Counted from the stretch's first letter, positions 1 to 8,931 are shown. The stretch is DNA of 64,000 bases from Rhizobium phaseoli (GCF_010668805.1 NZ_WUFT01000017.1:84506-148505), one strand, 5' to 3'. Notes: generated from the sequence alone by a model not told the origin. Translations and numbers: made by a program.

Positions 1-1628
1 AAAGGCTTGTCTGCCGCTACGACGAGCGAACCGCCATTGACCGTCAAGGCGCCGGCACCGAAGGCCGACGGCGATCCGGCCACCAGCGCGCCCTCTTCGA
101 GCACCGTGCCGCCGGCATAGCTGTTGGCGCCCGAAAGCCCGAGAATGCCGCTGCCGCGTTTTACCAGCCTGCCTTTGCCGGTGATGTCGTTGCGCCAGGT
201 ATCGATCGCATCGAAGCCGCCCTTTGCCGCGTCCATCGTCACGGTCACATCCTGGTCGAAGGCACCGTAACCGTCGGCGGCGGCAAACAGGTTAAGACGA
301 CCGTAACCCTCCGCATCGTCGATGAGCGGATAACCCGAGGCAATCTCCGTCGTCTTCAGCACGTCGCGGCGCTGTTCGCCGCCCAGATAGGGCAGACGCG
401 TTTCGAGAAGCGCTTCAGCGCCCTGCGGCACGCGCGCCGGCTGATCGGTCGCATGGATCGTCGGCATTCCGTAGCTCAGGCGCTGCAGCACGTAAGCGCG
501 ATTGGCGTCATGGTCGGCAAAACGATCTGCGGCAAGCGGCGCCGCATGCGCGGCGACTTCGAGCGCGCCCGCATCGGCAACGCCTGATTTGGCGACGAGC
601 CATGACTGCGCCTGGGTGTACGCATCGCTCTTCAGCGCGGCATTGTCGGCCTTGTTCAGATTGTAGACGACCGTCGCGGTGCCGAGCATCCGGCCACCCA
701 TCACGTCGAGCGGAGAATGCATGCCGGCAAGGATGCGATCCTCGCCCAGTTCGCTGGCGCGCGTGATCATTTCCTGAAAGCGCTGCGGCACGAGATAGGC
801 CATGGCGAGCGCATCCCGCCAGGCTTCCGCCGTATGCCCGCTTGGGAAACCGCCATCCTCGACCGGCTTTCCGCTCTTGGCCGGCTCAAGCGTCGGGACG
901 ACCGACACGTCCTGACTCCAGCGATAGGGACGGCCATATTTGAAATAGCGCTTGGCAGGTTCCGTCGATCCATCCCCGCTTGCGGCGTTGATGAAATTGA
1001 TCGCAAGGCCCATGTCCGGGTTTGCATCGGTCTTGTTTTCCGTATCCGGCTTACTGCCGGCGCCGCGATTGTTGCCCTTGTCGTCGTATTTGACCGTCGT
1101 CGCATCGGCGGCCACTTCGGTGATCGTGGTGGTCTGCTTCGAGCCGGCCTTCCAGGCATCCGTCAGCGGGCCGAGGCCATCGACGATGCTGGCATTCTTG
1201 CCGCGCCTGTCGTCGAGATAGGCGGCCACCGCCTGATCGGCCGTCCGCGCCCGCGTCGCATTGACGACATAGGCGATGTTGGCGTCATGGACGGCCTGGT
1301 TGACGATATGGCCGTCGGTCTTGCTGGCGGGAATGCCATCCCAATCCGTTTTGGCGACCGCCGGGCAATCGTCCTTGGCCGGGGCTTCGACACCCGCATC
1401 GACGAAAGGTGTGCGCGGGGTCCAGATTTCGAGGAAGCCGGAAAGGAGGTGAACGGCGGCGTTGGTGTCCACCGTCGAGAAGCACGCATCCCCGCGCTTG
1501 TTGGTGTTTCCGGCTTCGACATAGGGCGCTTTCGCCGCCGTGGCCTGCTCGGCGCTGGCAAACGATGGCACGATGGAAACAAGGCAGACGAGGGCGGTGC
1601 TCAGGCGGCAAAGGCTTAAACCAGACAT
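1..1628 (-). CDS. PAP2-family acid phosphatase with autotransporter-like C-terminal sequence (partial, 3' end beyond window)
   Basis: Reads on the minus strand from ATG at 1628 and leaves the window at base 1 still open, so at least 542 codons are present. The first ~26 residues are a Sec signal peptide ending in an A-S-A type site. All three PAP2 (class A acid phosphatase) motifs are visible: K-x6-R-P with K226 and R233-P234, P-S-G-H-T with H265, and R-x5-H-x3-D with R298, H304 and D308. The last residues in the window (a Gly-rich stretch with GGTVLEEGALV) look like the passenger-associated repeat that precedes an autotransporter beta-barrel. Inference: an exported phosphomonoesterase, perhaps displayed at the cell surface. 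The beta-barrel itself is not in the window, so the secretion route is unproven. Divergent from the sensor-kinase gene. Confidence 0.85.
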   Translation of the reverse strand, partial: MSGLSLCRLSTALVCLVSIVPSFASAEQATAAKAPYVEAGNTNKRGDACFSTVDTNAAVHLLSGFLEIWTPRTPFVDAGVEAPAKDDCPAVAKTDWDGIPASKTDGHIVNQAVHDANIAYVVNATRARTADQAVAAYLDDRRGKNASIVDGLGPLTDAWKAGSKQTTTITEVAADATTVKYDDKGNNRGAGSKPDTENKTDANPDMGLAINFINAASGDGSTEPAKRYFKYGRPYRWSQDVSVVPTLEPAKSGKPVEDGGFPSGHTAEAWRDALAMAYLVPQRFQEMITRASELGEDRILAGMHSPLDVMGGRMLGTATVVYNLNKADNAALKSDAYTQAQSWLVAKSGVADAGALEVAAHAAPLAADRFADHDANRAYVLQRLSYGMPTIHATDQPARVPQGAEALLETRLPYLGGEQRRDVLKTTEIASGYPLIDDAEGYGRLNLFAAADGYGAFDQDVTVTMDAAKGGFDAIDTWRNDITGKGRLVKRGSGILGLSGANSYAGGTVLEEGALVAGSPSAFGAGALTVNGGSLVVAADKP

Positions 1629-1806
1629 GGGATACCCGAAATGGTTGAACGAACGCGGGGAGAGGTAGAGTTCTTGTGTGACAGGTCAATTTCAAAAATA
1701 TTGCCATTCTGTGAACCACCCGGCGTCCGCCTCTTGCCTTTCCGCTCCATCCCGCCAAAACTCGTTGGAAGACGATGAGCCCCAACCGGAATGCTGAAAG
1801 GAAGAC
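1629..1806. promoter_or_regulatory. Divergent intergenic region between phosphatase and sensor-kinase genes
   Basis: The 178-base gap must hold the promoters of both divergent genes. The plus-strand gene has a ribosome binding site (GAAAGGAAG) just before its ATG at 1807. On the minus strand there is one CTGTCAC half-site near 1675, resembling one arm of a Pho box, but no clear second arm. No confident promoter is called. Confidence 0.35.
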
Positions 1807-4800
1807 ATGGCAGCGCGCCAACGCATCATTCCGGTAAGACGCGAATACAATCGCTGGGTCGCAAACCAGACGCTGGAAGATTATGCGCTGCGCTTCACCG
1901 CAAAGAGCGCACGCCATTTCTCCTCGCAACGCATCTCGCAGACGGCGATCGGTGCAATCTCCTTTCTGGCGCTCGAGGCGATCGGCGGCGCAATCACCCT
2001 CTCCTACGGCACCACCAACGCCTTTTATGCCATTATCGTCGCAAGCATCGCCATGCTGGCGATCGGTCTGCCGATCAGCCGCTACGCCATCCGCCATGGC
2101 GTCGACATCGATCTTCTGACGCGCGGCGCCGGCTTCGGCTATATCGGTTCGACCATCACCTCGCTGATCTATGCGAGCTTTACCTTCATGCTGTTTGCGA
2201 TCGAGGCTTCGATCATGTCCGGCGCGCTGGAGCTCACCCTCGGCATCCCGCTCTGGATCGGATACATCCTCAGCGCCGTCATGGTGATCCCGCTGGTGAC
2301 GCATGGCGTGCGGCTGATCAGCAAGTTCCAGCTGATGACACAGCCCTTCTGGATCGTGCTGAATATCCTGCCCTTCATCTTCATCGCCTGTTTGGACTGG
2401 GAAAAGTTCGATCTCTGGCGCGCCTTTGCCGGCATCCGCCATGCCTCCGGTCCGCCCGGCACTATCGCCGATTTCAATCTGGTGGAGTTCGGCGCTGCCT
2501 CTGCCGTCATCCTGGCGCTGATGTCGCAAATCGGCGAACAGGCCGACTTCCTGCGTTTCCTGCCGCCGGACCCGCAGCGCAAGTGGCGCCATCGCCTGGC
2601 TGTTTTTCTCGCCGGACCCGGCTGGGTCATTATCGGCGCGCCGAAACTGCTAGCCGGCTCTTTCCTCGTCGTGCTGACCTTTGCCTCGGGCGTGCCGCTT
2701 GATCGTGCCGCGGACCCGGCGCAGATGTATCTGACCGCTTTCGGCTATATGGTCCCCTGGCACAACGCAGCGCTGCTGTTGATGGCCGCCTTCGTCGTCA
2801 TCTCGCAGCTGAAGATCAACGTGATGAATGCCTATGCCGGCTCGCTCGCCTGGTCGAACTTCTTCTCGCGACTGACCCACAGCCATCCTGGCCGTGTCAT
2901 CTGGCTGGTCTTCAACGTCGCGATCGCCCTGCTTTTGATGGAGCTTGGCATCTACCGACTGCTGGAGGAGACGCTCGGGATCTTCTCGATCATCGCAATG
3001 GCCTGGCTCTGCACGATCTCCGCCGATCTTTTCATCAACAAGCCACTTGGCCTCGCACCACCCGGCGTCGAGTTCAAGCGCGCCCATCTCTACGACATCA
3101 ACCCGGTCGGCCTCGGCGCCATGACGCTGTCGGCGACGGTGTCGCTGATTGCCCATTTCGGTGCCTTCGGCGCAATCGCCGCCTCGCTCGCTCCCTATAT
3201 CACCCTCGTCATCGCGCTGATCGCCTCGCCGGTGCTCGCCTGGGCGACGAAAGGCAAGTTTTACCTCGCCCGCAAGCCGCGCCACAGCTGGAAAAACCTG
3301 ACAAACATCACCTGCTCGGTCTGCGAACACCCGTTCGAGCCGGAGGATATGGCCTGGTGTCCGGCTTATGCCGCGCCGATCTGCTCGCTCTGCTGCTCGC
3401 TCGACAGCCGCTGCCACGACATGTGCAAGCCGGCCGCCCGTTTCAACGCACAGGTCGGTACCGTCGCCAAGGTGTTGCTGCCCCACGCCATTCTGAGGAA
3501 GCTGACGACGCGTCTCGGCCGCTACGGCATCGCCGTCGTGCTGGCCTTGACGGCCATCGGCGCAATCCTGGCGATGATCGCCCATCAGGTCGCCGCCGCC
3601 TCGCCCGCAACGGCCGAGGTCGTCAACCGCACCATCCTCATCGTCTTCTTCGTCTTCGCGGTGATATCAGGGGTCGTTTGCTGGTTCTATGTGCTCGCCC
3701 ATGACAGCCGCGTCGTCGCCGAGGAGGAATCCTCGCGCCAGAACACGCTGCTGCTCAAGGAGATCGCCGCCCACAAGAAGACCGACACCGCCTTGCAGAG
3801 CGCCAAGGAGACGGCCGAGGCCGCCAATCGCGCCAAGAGCCGCTACGTCGTGGGCTTGAGCCACGAACTGCGCACGCCGCTCAACGCCGTGCTCGGTTAT
3901 GCCCAGATCCTTGAGCGCGACGAAACCATCCCGGCGCCACGCCAGTCCTCGATCAAGGTCATCCGCCGCAGCGCCGAGCACCTTTCCGGGCTGATCGACG
4001 GCCTGCTGGATATTTCCAAGATCGAGGCCGGCCGCCTGCAGGTCTATTCCAATGAGATCAACATCCAGGATTTCCTCGACCAGATCGTCGATATGTTCCG
4101 CCCGCAGGCGCAGGCAAAGGGCCTCGCCTTCATCCACGATCGCTCGCCGGCCTTGCCGCAATTCGTCCGTACCGATGAAAAGCGGCTGCGTCAGATCCTC
4201 GTCAACCTGCTCTCCAATGCCATCAAGTTCACCGACGAAGGCACCGTCACCTTCGATGTCGGCTATCGCAGCCAGGTGGCGACCTTCACCGTTGCCGATA
4301 CCGGCCGCGGCATCACCGAGCAGGACCTGCCCCGCATCTACGAACCCTTCCAGCGCGGCGAGGCCGAAAGCGTGCGGCCGATGCCGGGCCTCGGCCTCGG
4401 CCTCACCATCACCCGGCTTCTGACCAACACGCTCGGCGGCGAGATTTCGGTTTCGAGCGTCAAGGACGAGGGCTCGACCTTCCGCGTCCGGCTGATGCTG
4501 TCGGCCGTCATGCGCGCCGTGGCGGCCGCGCCGCAGGAGAAGCGCATCGCCGGTTATGACGGCCCGCGCCGCACGCTCGTTATCGTCGACGACAATGAAG
4601 ACCATCGCGAGATGATGCGTGAAATCCTGGCACCCCTCGATTTCATCGTGCTGACGGCGGCGGGCGGCGGCGAATGCCTGACGCTGATCGAAGGTATCAT
4701 GCCGGACCTCTTCCTCGTCGATATCCTGATGCCCGGCATGAACGGCTGGCAGCTCGTGTCGCGTCTGCGCGAGGCCGGCCAGACAGCGCCGGTGCTGATG

Positions 4801-5193
4801 CTTTCGGCCAATATCGGTGATGCCGCTGTTCTCAGCGACAGTGACGACAGCCACAATGATGCGATCGGCAAGCCGGTCGACATCCGCCAGCTCCGCGACA
4901 AGCTCGCTTTGCATCTTGGGCTGAAATGGGTCTATGCCGACGCCGCACCCGCAGTTCCCGTTAAGACCCAAGCGCCGATGCTGAGCCCAGGTGCGGCCCA
5001 TGTGCAGGAATTGCTGCGGCTCGGTGAGATCGGCTATATCAGAGGCATCGAAGCCAAGCTTTCGGACCTTGCCAGGGTGGAGGCAAATCAGCCATTCACC
5101 GAGAAACTTCGCGCCTATGTCGCCGCCTTCGATCTCGCCGGCTTCATGACCTTCCTGCACGACTTCGACGAAAAGGTGGAACCCATTGGCTGA
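1807..5193 (+). CDS. NCS1-type permease / hybrid histidine kinase / receiver fusion protein
   Basis: The 1128-aa protein begins with ~480 residues of hydrophobic segments resembling the NCS1 (purine/cytosine permease) family. A cysteine cluster follows (C503, C506, C518, C526, C529, C530, C536, C540), which looks metal-binding. Two further membrane segments lie near residues 575-630, then a short coiled coil. HisKA has the phosphoacceptor H686 in SHELRTPLN; HATPase_c shows the N box (NLLSNAIKF) and G boxes (DTGRGI, GLGLGL). A receiver domain has the acidic pair in VDDNED and phosphoacceptor D972, and ~100 C-terminal residues follow. Inference: an inner-membrane sensor whose transporter-like module binds or transports a ligand and controls the kinase, by analogy with the SLC5-kinase fusions CbrA and CrbS. 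The ligand is unknown. Its stop overlaps the next regulator gene by 8 bases, so the two are probably co-translated. Confidence 0.88.
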   Translation: MAARQRIIPVRREYNRWVANQTLEDYALRFTAKSARHFSSQRISQTAIGAISFLALEAIGGAITLSYGTTNAFYAIIVASIAMLAIGLPISRYAIRHGVDIDLLTRGAGFGYIGSTITSLIYASFTFMLFAIEASIMSGALELTLGIPLWIGYILSAVMVIPLVTHGVRLISKFQLMTQPFWIVLNILPFIFIACLDWEKFDLWRAFAGIRHASGPPGTIADFNLVEFGAASAVILALMSQIGEQADFLRFLPPDPQRKWRHRLAVFLAGPGWVIIGAPKLLAGSFLVVLTFASGVPLDRAADPAQMYLTAFGYMVPWHNAALLLMAAFVVISQLKINVMNAYAGSLAWSNFFSRLTHSHPGRVIWLVFNVAIALLLMELGIYRLLEETLGIFSIIAMAWLCTISADLFINKPLGLAPPGVEFKRAHLYDINPVGLGAMTLSATVSLIAHFGAFGAIAASLAPYITLVIALIASPVLAWATKGKFYLARKPRHSWKNLTNITCSVCEHPFEPEDMAWCPAYAAPICSLCCSLDSRCHDMCKPAARFNAQVGTVAKVLLPHAILRKLTTRLGRYGIAVVLALTAIGAILAMIAHQVAAASPATAEVVNRTILIVFFVFAVISGVVCWFYVLAHDSRVVAEEESSRQNTLLLKEIAAHKKTDTALQSAKETAEAANRAKSRYVVGLSHELRTPLNAVLGYAQILERDETIPAPRQSSIKVIRRSAEHLSGLIDGLLDISKIEAGRLQVYSNEINIQDFLDQIVDMFRPQAQAKGLAFIHDRSPALPQFVRTDEKRLRQILVNLLSNAIKFTDEGTVTFDVGYRSQVATFTVADTGRGITEQDLPRIYEPFQRGEAESVRPMPGLGLGLTITRLLTNTLGGEISVSSVKDEGSTFRVRLMLSAVMRAVAAAPQEKRIAGYDGPRRTLVIVDDNEDHREMMREILAPLDFIVLTAAGGGECLTLIEGIMPDLFLVDILMPGMNGWQLVSRLREAGQTAPVLMLSANIGDAAVLSDSDDSHNDAIGKPVDIRQLRDKLALHLGLKWVYADAAPAVPVKTQAPMLSPGAAHVQELLRLGEIGYIRGIEAKLSDLARVEANQPFTEKLRAYVAAFDLAGFMTFLHDFDEKVEPIG

Positions 5194-6103
5194 GCCGGCC
5201 CTCCCTCGCGACATCGTTCTGCTCGTCGACGACTCGCCCGAAGCGCTCGGCTTCCTGACCGACGCGCTCGAACAATCCGGCTTTTCCGTCCTGATCGCCA
5301 CGTCAGGCACCGCCGCCCTTGGTATCGTCGAGCGCATCACCCCCGATCTCATCCTGCTCGACGCCGTCATGCCCGCCATGGATGGCTTCGAGACTTGCCG
5401 CCGACTGAAGGCGAATGCCGCGGTGGCGCAGGTGCCCGTCATCTTCATGACCGGCCTGACCGAGACCGAGCATGTCGTGCACGCGCTGGAATCCGGCGGT
5501 GTCGACTATCTCAGCAAGCCGATCAATATCGACGAACTGCGCGCCCGCATTCGTGTCCATCTGCGCAATGCTCGTTCGGCCCAAAGCGCCCGCGTCGCGC
5601 TCGACGCAGCCGGCCGCCATTTGCTGGCCGTCAAAGGCGATGGCGCCATCCATTGGTCGACGCCGCAAGCAACACGGCTCGTCAACGCCGCCATGGGCAG
5701 CGACGACGGCATGGAAATCGTCGTCCGCCATATCGCGGGCTGGATGCGCGACCGCGCAGCCGCAGTGCGCGATAGCATTATCTCGATCGTCCATGCCGGC
5801 CAGGCGGCGCTGCAACTCGCCTTCCTGGGCGCAATCGGGCCTGACGAATATCTCTTCCGCCTGACCGCCGCCAACCAGCGGCGCGACGACGAGGCACTGC
5901 GCCAGCGCTTCTCGCTCACTCAGCGCGAATCCGAAGTTCTGCTCTGGATCGCCAAAGGCAAGGCTAACCGCGACATCGGCGAAATACTGGGACTGTCGGC
6001 GCGCACGGTGAACAAGCACCTCGAACAGATCTACGTGAAGCTCGGCGTTGAGAACCGGGCGTCAGCAGCCGTCAAGGCCACGCACGTGCTACACGAGATG
6101 TGA
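5186..6103 (+). CDS. LuxR/FixJ-type response regulator, partner of the permease-kinase
   Basis: A 305-aa protein with an N-terminal receiver domain (acidic pair in LLVDDSPE, phosphoacceptor D59 in LILLDAVMPAMDG, conserved Lys in LSKPIN), a ~100-residue linker, and a C-terminal LuxR-type helix-turn-helix (LTQRESEVLLWIAKGKANRD through VNKHLEQIYVKLGV). The start is a TTG codon preceded by AAGGTGGA, overlapping the kinase stop by 8 bases. Inference: the DNA-binding output of the fusion kinase just upstream. The receiver on the kinase plus this second receiver suggests either a phosphorelay or two separate outputs. Targets are unknown. Confidence 0.9.
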   Translation: MAEPALPRDIVLLVDDSPEALGFLTDALEQSGFSVLIATSGTAALGIVERITPDLILLDAVMPAMDGFETCRRLKANAAVAQVPVIFMTGLTETEHVVHALESGGVDYLSKPINIDELRARIRVHLRNARSAQSARVALDAAGRHLLAVKGDGAIHWSTPQATRLVNAAMGSDDGMEIVVRHIAGWMRDRAAAVRDSIISIVHAGQAALQLAFLGAIGPDEYLFRLTAANQRRDDEALRQRFSLTQRESEVLLWIAKGKANRDIGEILGLSARTVNKHLEQIYVKLGVENRASAAVKATHVLHEM

Positions 6104-6126
6104 GGAATGCCTGGACGACAACCGCA

Positions 6127-7098
6127 TCAAACCACCCGATCCGGTAGCTCCCTGCCCTCGAAGAATGCCGTCACGTTGTCGACCACCTTCATGCCCATGG
6201 CAGTCCGCGTCTCTTCCGTAGCGCTGCCGAGATGCGGCAGCACCATGACATTCTCCATCAGCCGCAGCGCCTCCGGCACGTCAGGTTCCGCCTCGTAGAC
6301 GTCAAGCCCGGCGCCGCGGATCGTGCCTGTCTCCAGGGCTGCAATCAGCGCCGCCTCATCCACCACGTCACCGCGCGCCGTATTGATGAGAAAAGCATTC
6401 GGCTTCATTGTCGAAAGCCGCGCCGCATTTATCAAGTGCCGGTTCTCTGCTCCGCCAGGGCAGTGCAACGAAACGAAATCGGCAGCCGCCAGCACGTCCT
6501 CGATCGTCGGCAATTGCCGTGCGCCGTACCGCGCCGCCTCCGCGGGATCGACGGTCGAGCGATTGAAGAACACGACATCCATGCCGAAGCCGAAATGGCA
6601 GCGCTGCGCGAACGCCTTGCCGATCCGGCCGAAGCCGATGATGCCGACCGTCTTGCCGGTGACCTTCGTGCCGATCATATGGGTCGGGCACCAGCCCTTC
6701 CATTGGCCGCCGCGCACCTGCCGCTCGCCTTCGCCGCCGCGCCGGGCAATGGCAAGCAGCAGCAGCATGGCGATATCGGCCGTACAGTCGGTCAGCACGC
6801 CCGGCGTGTTCGTCACCGCAATGGCCCTCGCTTTGGCGGAGGCGATGTCGATGTGATTATAGCCAACGCCAAAATTCCCGAGGATCTTGGTGACCACAGG
6901 CGCGCCTTCGAAGACGGCGGCCGGCAACCGGTCGGAAACCGTCGGCAGCACCGCATCATAGGTAGAAAGCGCTAGCCTCAGCTCGTTCTCGCCGAGCGGA
7001 CTGTCGTTGCCGTTGAGCGTCACGTCGAAACGGTCGGCAAGAATGGCCTCCACCGCGGCTGGCCAGCGCCGGGTGACGAGAATGCGGGGTTTGGACAT
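6127..7098 (-). CDS. D-isomer-specific 2-hydroxyacid dehydrogenase (glyoxylate/hydroxypyruvate reductase-like)
   Basis: A 323-aa cytosolic NAD(P)H-dependent oxidoreductase. It has the Rossmann signature near residues 150-160 (GIIGFGRIGKAF), the substrate-loop Arg in NTARGDVVDE, and the catalytic Glu-His region ending in PHLGSATEETR. Length and motifs match the GhrB/glyoxylate reductase group, which reduces glyoxylate or hydroxypyruvate, but substrate cannot be fixed from sequence. Convergent with the response-regulator gene (23-base gap). Upstream lies the rhizobial palindromic repeat, so its promoter is probably within 7099-7150. Confidence 0.88.
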   Translation of the reverse strand: MSKPRILVTRRWPAAVEAILADRFDVTLNGNDSPLGENELRLALSTYDAVLPTVSDRLPAAVFEGAPVVTKILGNFGVGYNHIDIASAKARAIAVTNTPGVLTDCTADIAMLLLLAIARRGGEGERQVRGGQWKGWCPTHMIGTKVTGKTVGIIGFGRIGKAFAQRCHFGFGMDVVFFNRSTVDPAEAARYGARQLPTIEDVLAAADFVSLHCPGGAENRHLINAARLSTMKPNAFLINTARGDVVDEAALIAALETGTIRGAGLDVYEAEPDVPEALRLMENVMVLPHLGSATEETRTAMGMKVVDNVTAFFEGRELPDRVV

Positions 7099-7147
7099 GG
7101 CGGCTCCACTCGACGCTTCAAAAGGATGCCGAGAGTTAAAGCATGAC

Positions 7148-7243
7148 GCGCAAAAATGTGCAGCGATTTTGCGCTAACGACTTGGGTAAAAACAAAGACC
7201 TAAAGCGCGAGGAGCGAATCTGAAGATCGCGACGCGCTTTAGA
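7148..7243. repeat. Rhizobial intergenic palindromic repeat (two nested inverted repeats)
   Basis: Two inverted repeats lie side by side: GCGCAAAA (7148-7155) with TTTTGCGC (7167-7174), and CTAAAGCGCG (7200-7209) with CGCGCTTTAG (7233-7242). The 11-mer CGCGCTTTAGA recurs at 14364 and 26489. From memory, closely similar sequence is abundant between genes in Rhizobium genomes; function is not established. Confidence 0.75.
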
Positions 7244-7270
7244 CCAGCTAGGCGGGACCTGGAACGTCTC

Positions 7271-7305
7271 GCAAAAAGAAAGAAGCCCGGTCGGAACCGG
7301 GCTTC
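7271..7305 (-). terminator. Rho-independent terminator of the bra operon / braC
   Basis: Read on the minus strand, a perfect 10-bp stem (GAAGCCCGGT / ACCGGGCTTC) with a 4-base loop is followed by the T-rich tail TTTCTTTTTG. It sits 31 bases past the braC stop and is a textbook intrinsic terminator. Confidence 0.88.
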
Positions 7306-7335
7306 GATAATCATCGCTCACAAAGGCAGCGAAAC

Positions 7336-8457
7336 TTACATGCCCTGCGGGACGTAAGTGTACTTGCCGTCCGCGCCCTTCTTCCATTCGTACATGATGT
7401 AACCAGGAATCTTCGGGTCGCCCTTTGCATCGAACGAAATGTCGCCGAGAACTGTCGGGAACGGACCCTTTTCCTTCATGGCCGTGGCAACGGCCTCAGG
7501 ATCCACCGAACCGGCAGCCTTGGCGGCACCGACGATCGCCTGCATCGCAGCATAGGAATAGAGCGTGTAGGCTTCCGGGTTGAAACCGGCGGCCTTGAAC
7601 TTTTCGACGAGTTCCTTGTTGGCCGGGTTCAGCGTCGGATCAGGACCGAAAGTGTTCAAGGTACCGGCGACAGCGTCGCCAGCGATCGAGGCCAGTTCGT
7701 TCGAAACGATACCGTCGCCCGAAACCAGCGTTGCCTTCAGGCCCTGATCGGCCGCCTGGCGGATGATGAGACCAGCTTCCGTGTGCAGGCCGCCCCAATA
7801 GATGATCGAGACGCCGGCTTCCTTCATCTTGGCGATGAGGGCCGAGAAGTCCTTGTCGCCGACGTTGATGCCTTCGTACATGACTTCCGTCAGACCGGCG
7901 GCATTCATCGCCTTCTTGGTTTCGTCAGCAAGACCCTGACCGTAGGGGGTCTTGTCGTGAACGACGGCGATCTTGGCGTCCTTGAAGTGATCGGCAAGAT
8001 ACTTGCCGGCGATGGCGCCCTGCTGGTCGTCACGGCCGCAGGTACGGAACGTGTTCCAGAGGCCTCGTTCCGTAAACTTCGGGTTCGTAGCGGCCGGGGT
8101 GACTTCGAGGATACCGTTTTCGGCATAGACTTCCGAAGCCGGGATCGAAACGCCAGAGTTGAAGTGGCCGATGACGAACTTGACGCCGTCAGCAACGAAT
8201 TTGTTGGCAACCGAGATGCCCTGCTTCGGGTCGGAGACGTCGTCGCCGAGCTCGAGCTTGATCTGCTCGCCGTTGATGCCGCCCGCAGCATTGATGTCGG
8301 CGGCCGCCTGCTCGGCGCCCTTCTGGAGCTGAGCGCCGAACGCGGCGTTCGGGCCAGTCAGCGGACCAGCGACTGCGATGAGGACGTCGGCCCATGCGTT
8401 GCCGCTGAAGGCGACCATCGCCGTCAGAGCCACTGCCGACAGAAGAGACTTCTTCAT
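7336..8457 (-). CDS. braC: Branched-chain amino-acid ABC transporter periplasmic binding protein
   Basis: A 373-aa LivJ/BraC-type periplasmic binding protein. It has a Sec signal peptide (residues 1-23, cleavage after GNAWA), then the two-lobe Peripla_BP_6 fold starting VLIAVAGPLTGPNAAFGAQ, with VIGHFNSGVSIP and EVTPAATNP ligand-site segments. Preceded by TTGGGAGTAACA before the ATG. It is the last gene of the bra cluster, separated from the upstream small gene by 120 bases, which leaves room for its own promoter or a processing site to give the usual excess of binding protein. In R. leguminosarum the Bra system takes up a wide range of amino acids, including branched-chain ones and GABA; the same role is inferred here. 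Confidence 0.95.
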   Translation of the reverse strand: MKKSLLSAVALTAMVAFSGNAWADVLIAVAGPLTGPNAAFGAQLQKGAEQAAADINAAGGINGEQIKLELGDDVSDPKQGISVANKFVADGVKFVIGHFNSGVSIPASEVYAENGILEVTPAATNPKFTERGLWNTFRTCGRDDQQGAIAGKYLADHFKDAKIAVVHDKTPYGQGLADETKKAMNAAGLTEVMYEGINVGDKDFSALIAKMKEAGVSIIYWGGLHTEAGLIIRQAADQGLKATLVSGDGIVSNELASIAGDAVAGTLNTFGPDPTLNPANKELVEKFKAAGFNPEAYTLYSYAAMQAIVGAAKAAGSVDPEAVATAMKEKGPFPTVLGDISFDAKGDPKIPGYIMYEWKKGADGKYTYVPQGM

Positions 8458-8577
8458 ATTGTTACTCCCAATTTTTGGGCGGGTTCCGGTCCAAGGCCCA
8501 GCGCACTACCCACCATTGACTGCGCTAGGAAAGCTGTTCCACTCTGAAGGCAATTCATGCCTAGTTTCAACGGACTG

Positions 8578-8931
8578 TCAATGTTTGTCCTTCCACGAAA
8601 ACGCGGAAGTTTTTTCATACAGCCAGTAATAGTTGTTGACCATCTGATTGGTGCGGCGAAAGCGGAAGCCGGCGGTCGAGAAGACCAGCAGCGTTACGAA
8701 ATCGATGCAGTAGTAGAGGGTGCTGAGCATCGGCCCATCAAATAGGGCGTGGTGCAGGAACTGCATCGCCCAGGCGAGCAGGAAGGTGTAGACGACGGTC
8801 AGCGGATAGTCATTCCAGCCTTCGGCAACCGCCTTGCCGGCGCGCCAGGCCGTCCAGAAGCCGATCAGCACGACGATCGCGCGAATGATCAAGCGGGCGC
8901 CGGTATCGCTTTCGAAGAAAAGTCCCTGCAT
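8578..8931 (-). CDS. Small membrane protein embedded in the bra operon (DUF6867-like)
   Basis: A 117-aa protein with about three hydrophobic segments and conserved aromatic residues. The ATG at 8931 is preferred over the longer frame because GGGAGAG stands six bases before it. It lies between braG and braC, 19 bases after braG, in the same direction. I recall such genes between livF-type and livJ-type genes in other Rhizobiales, catalogued as DUF6867. Function unknown; position suggests an accessory role in the transporter or simple co-transcription. Confidence 0.8.
   Translation of the reverse strand: MQGLFFESDTGARLIIRAIVVLIGFWTAWRAGKAVAEGWNDYPLTVVYTFLLAWAMQFLHHALFDGPMLSTLYYCIDFVTLLVFSTAGFRFRRTNQMVNNYYWLYEKTSAFSWKDKH

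Noticed and set aside
1668..1690. Pho-box-like CTGTCAC upstream of the acid phosphatase
   Set aside because: Only one arm matches; no second direct repeat with the 11-base spacing. A single half-site is too weak to call.
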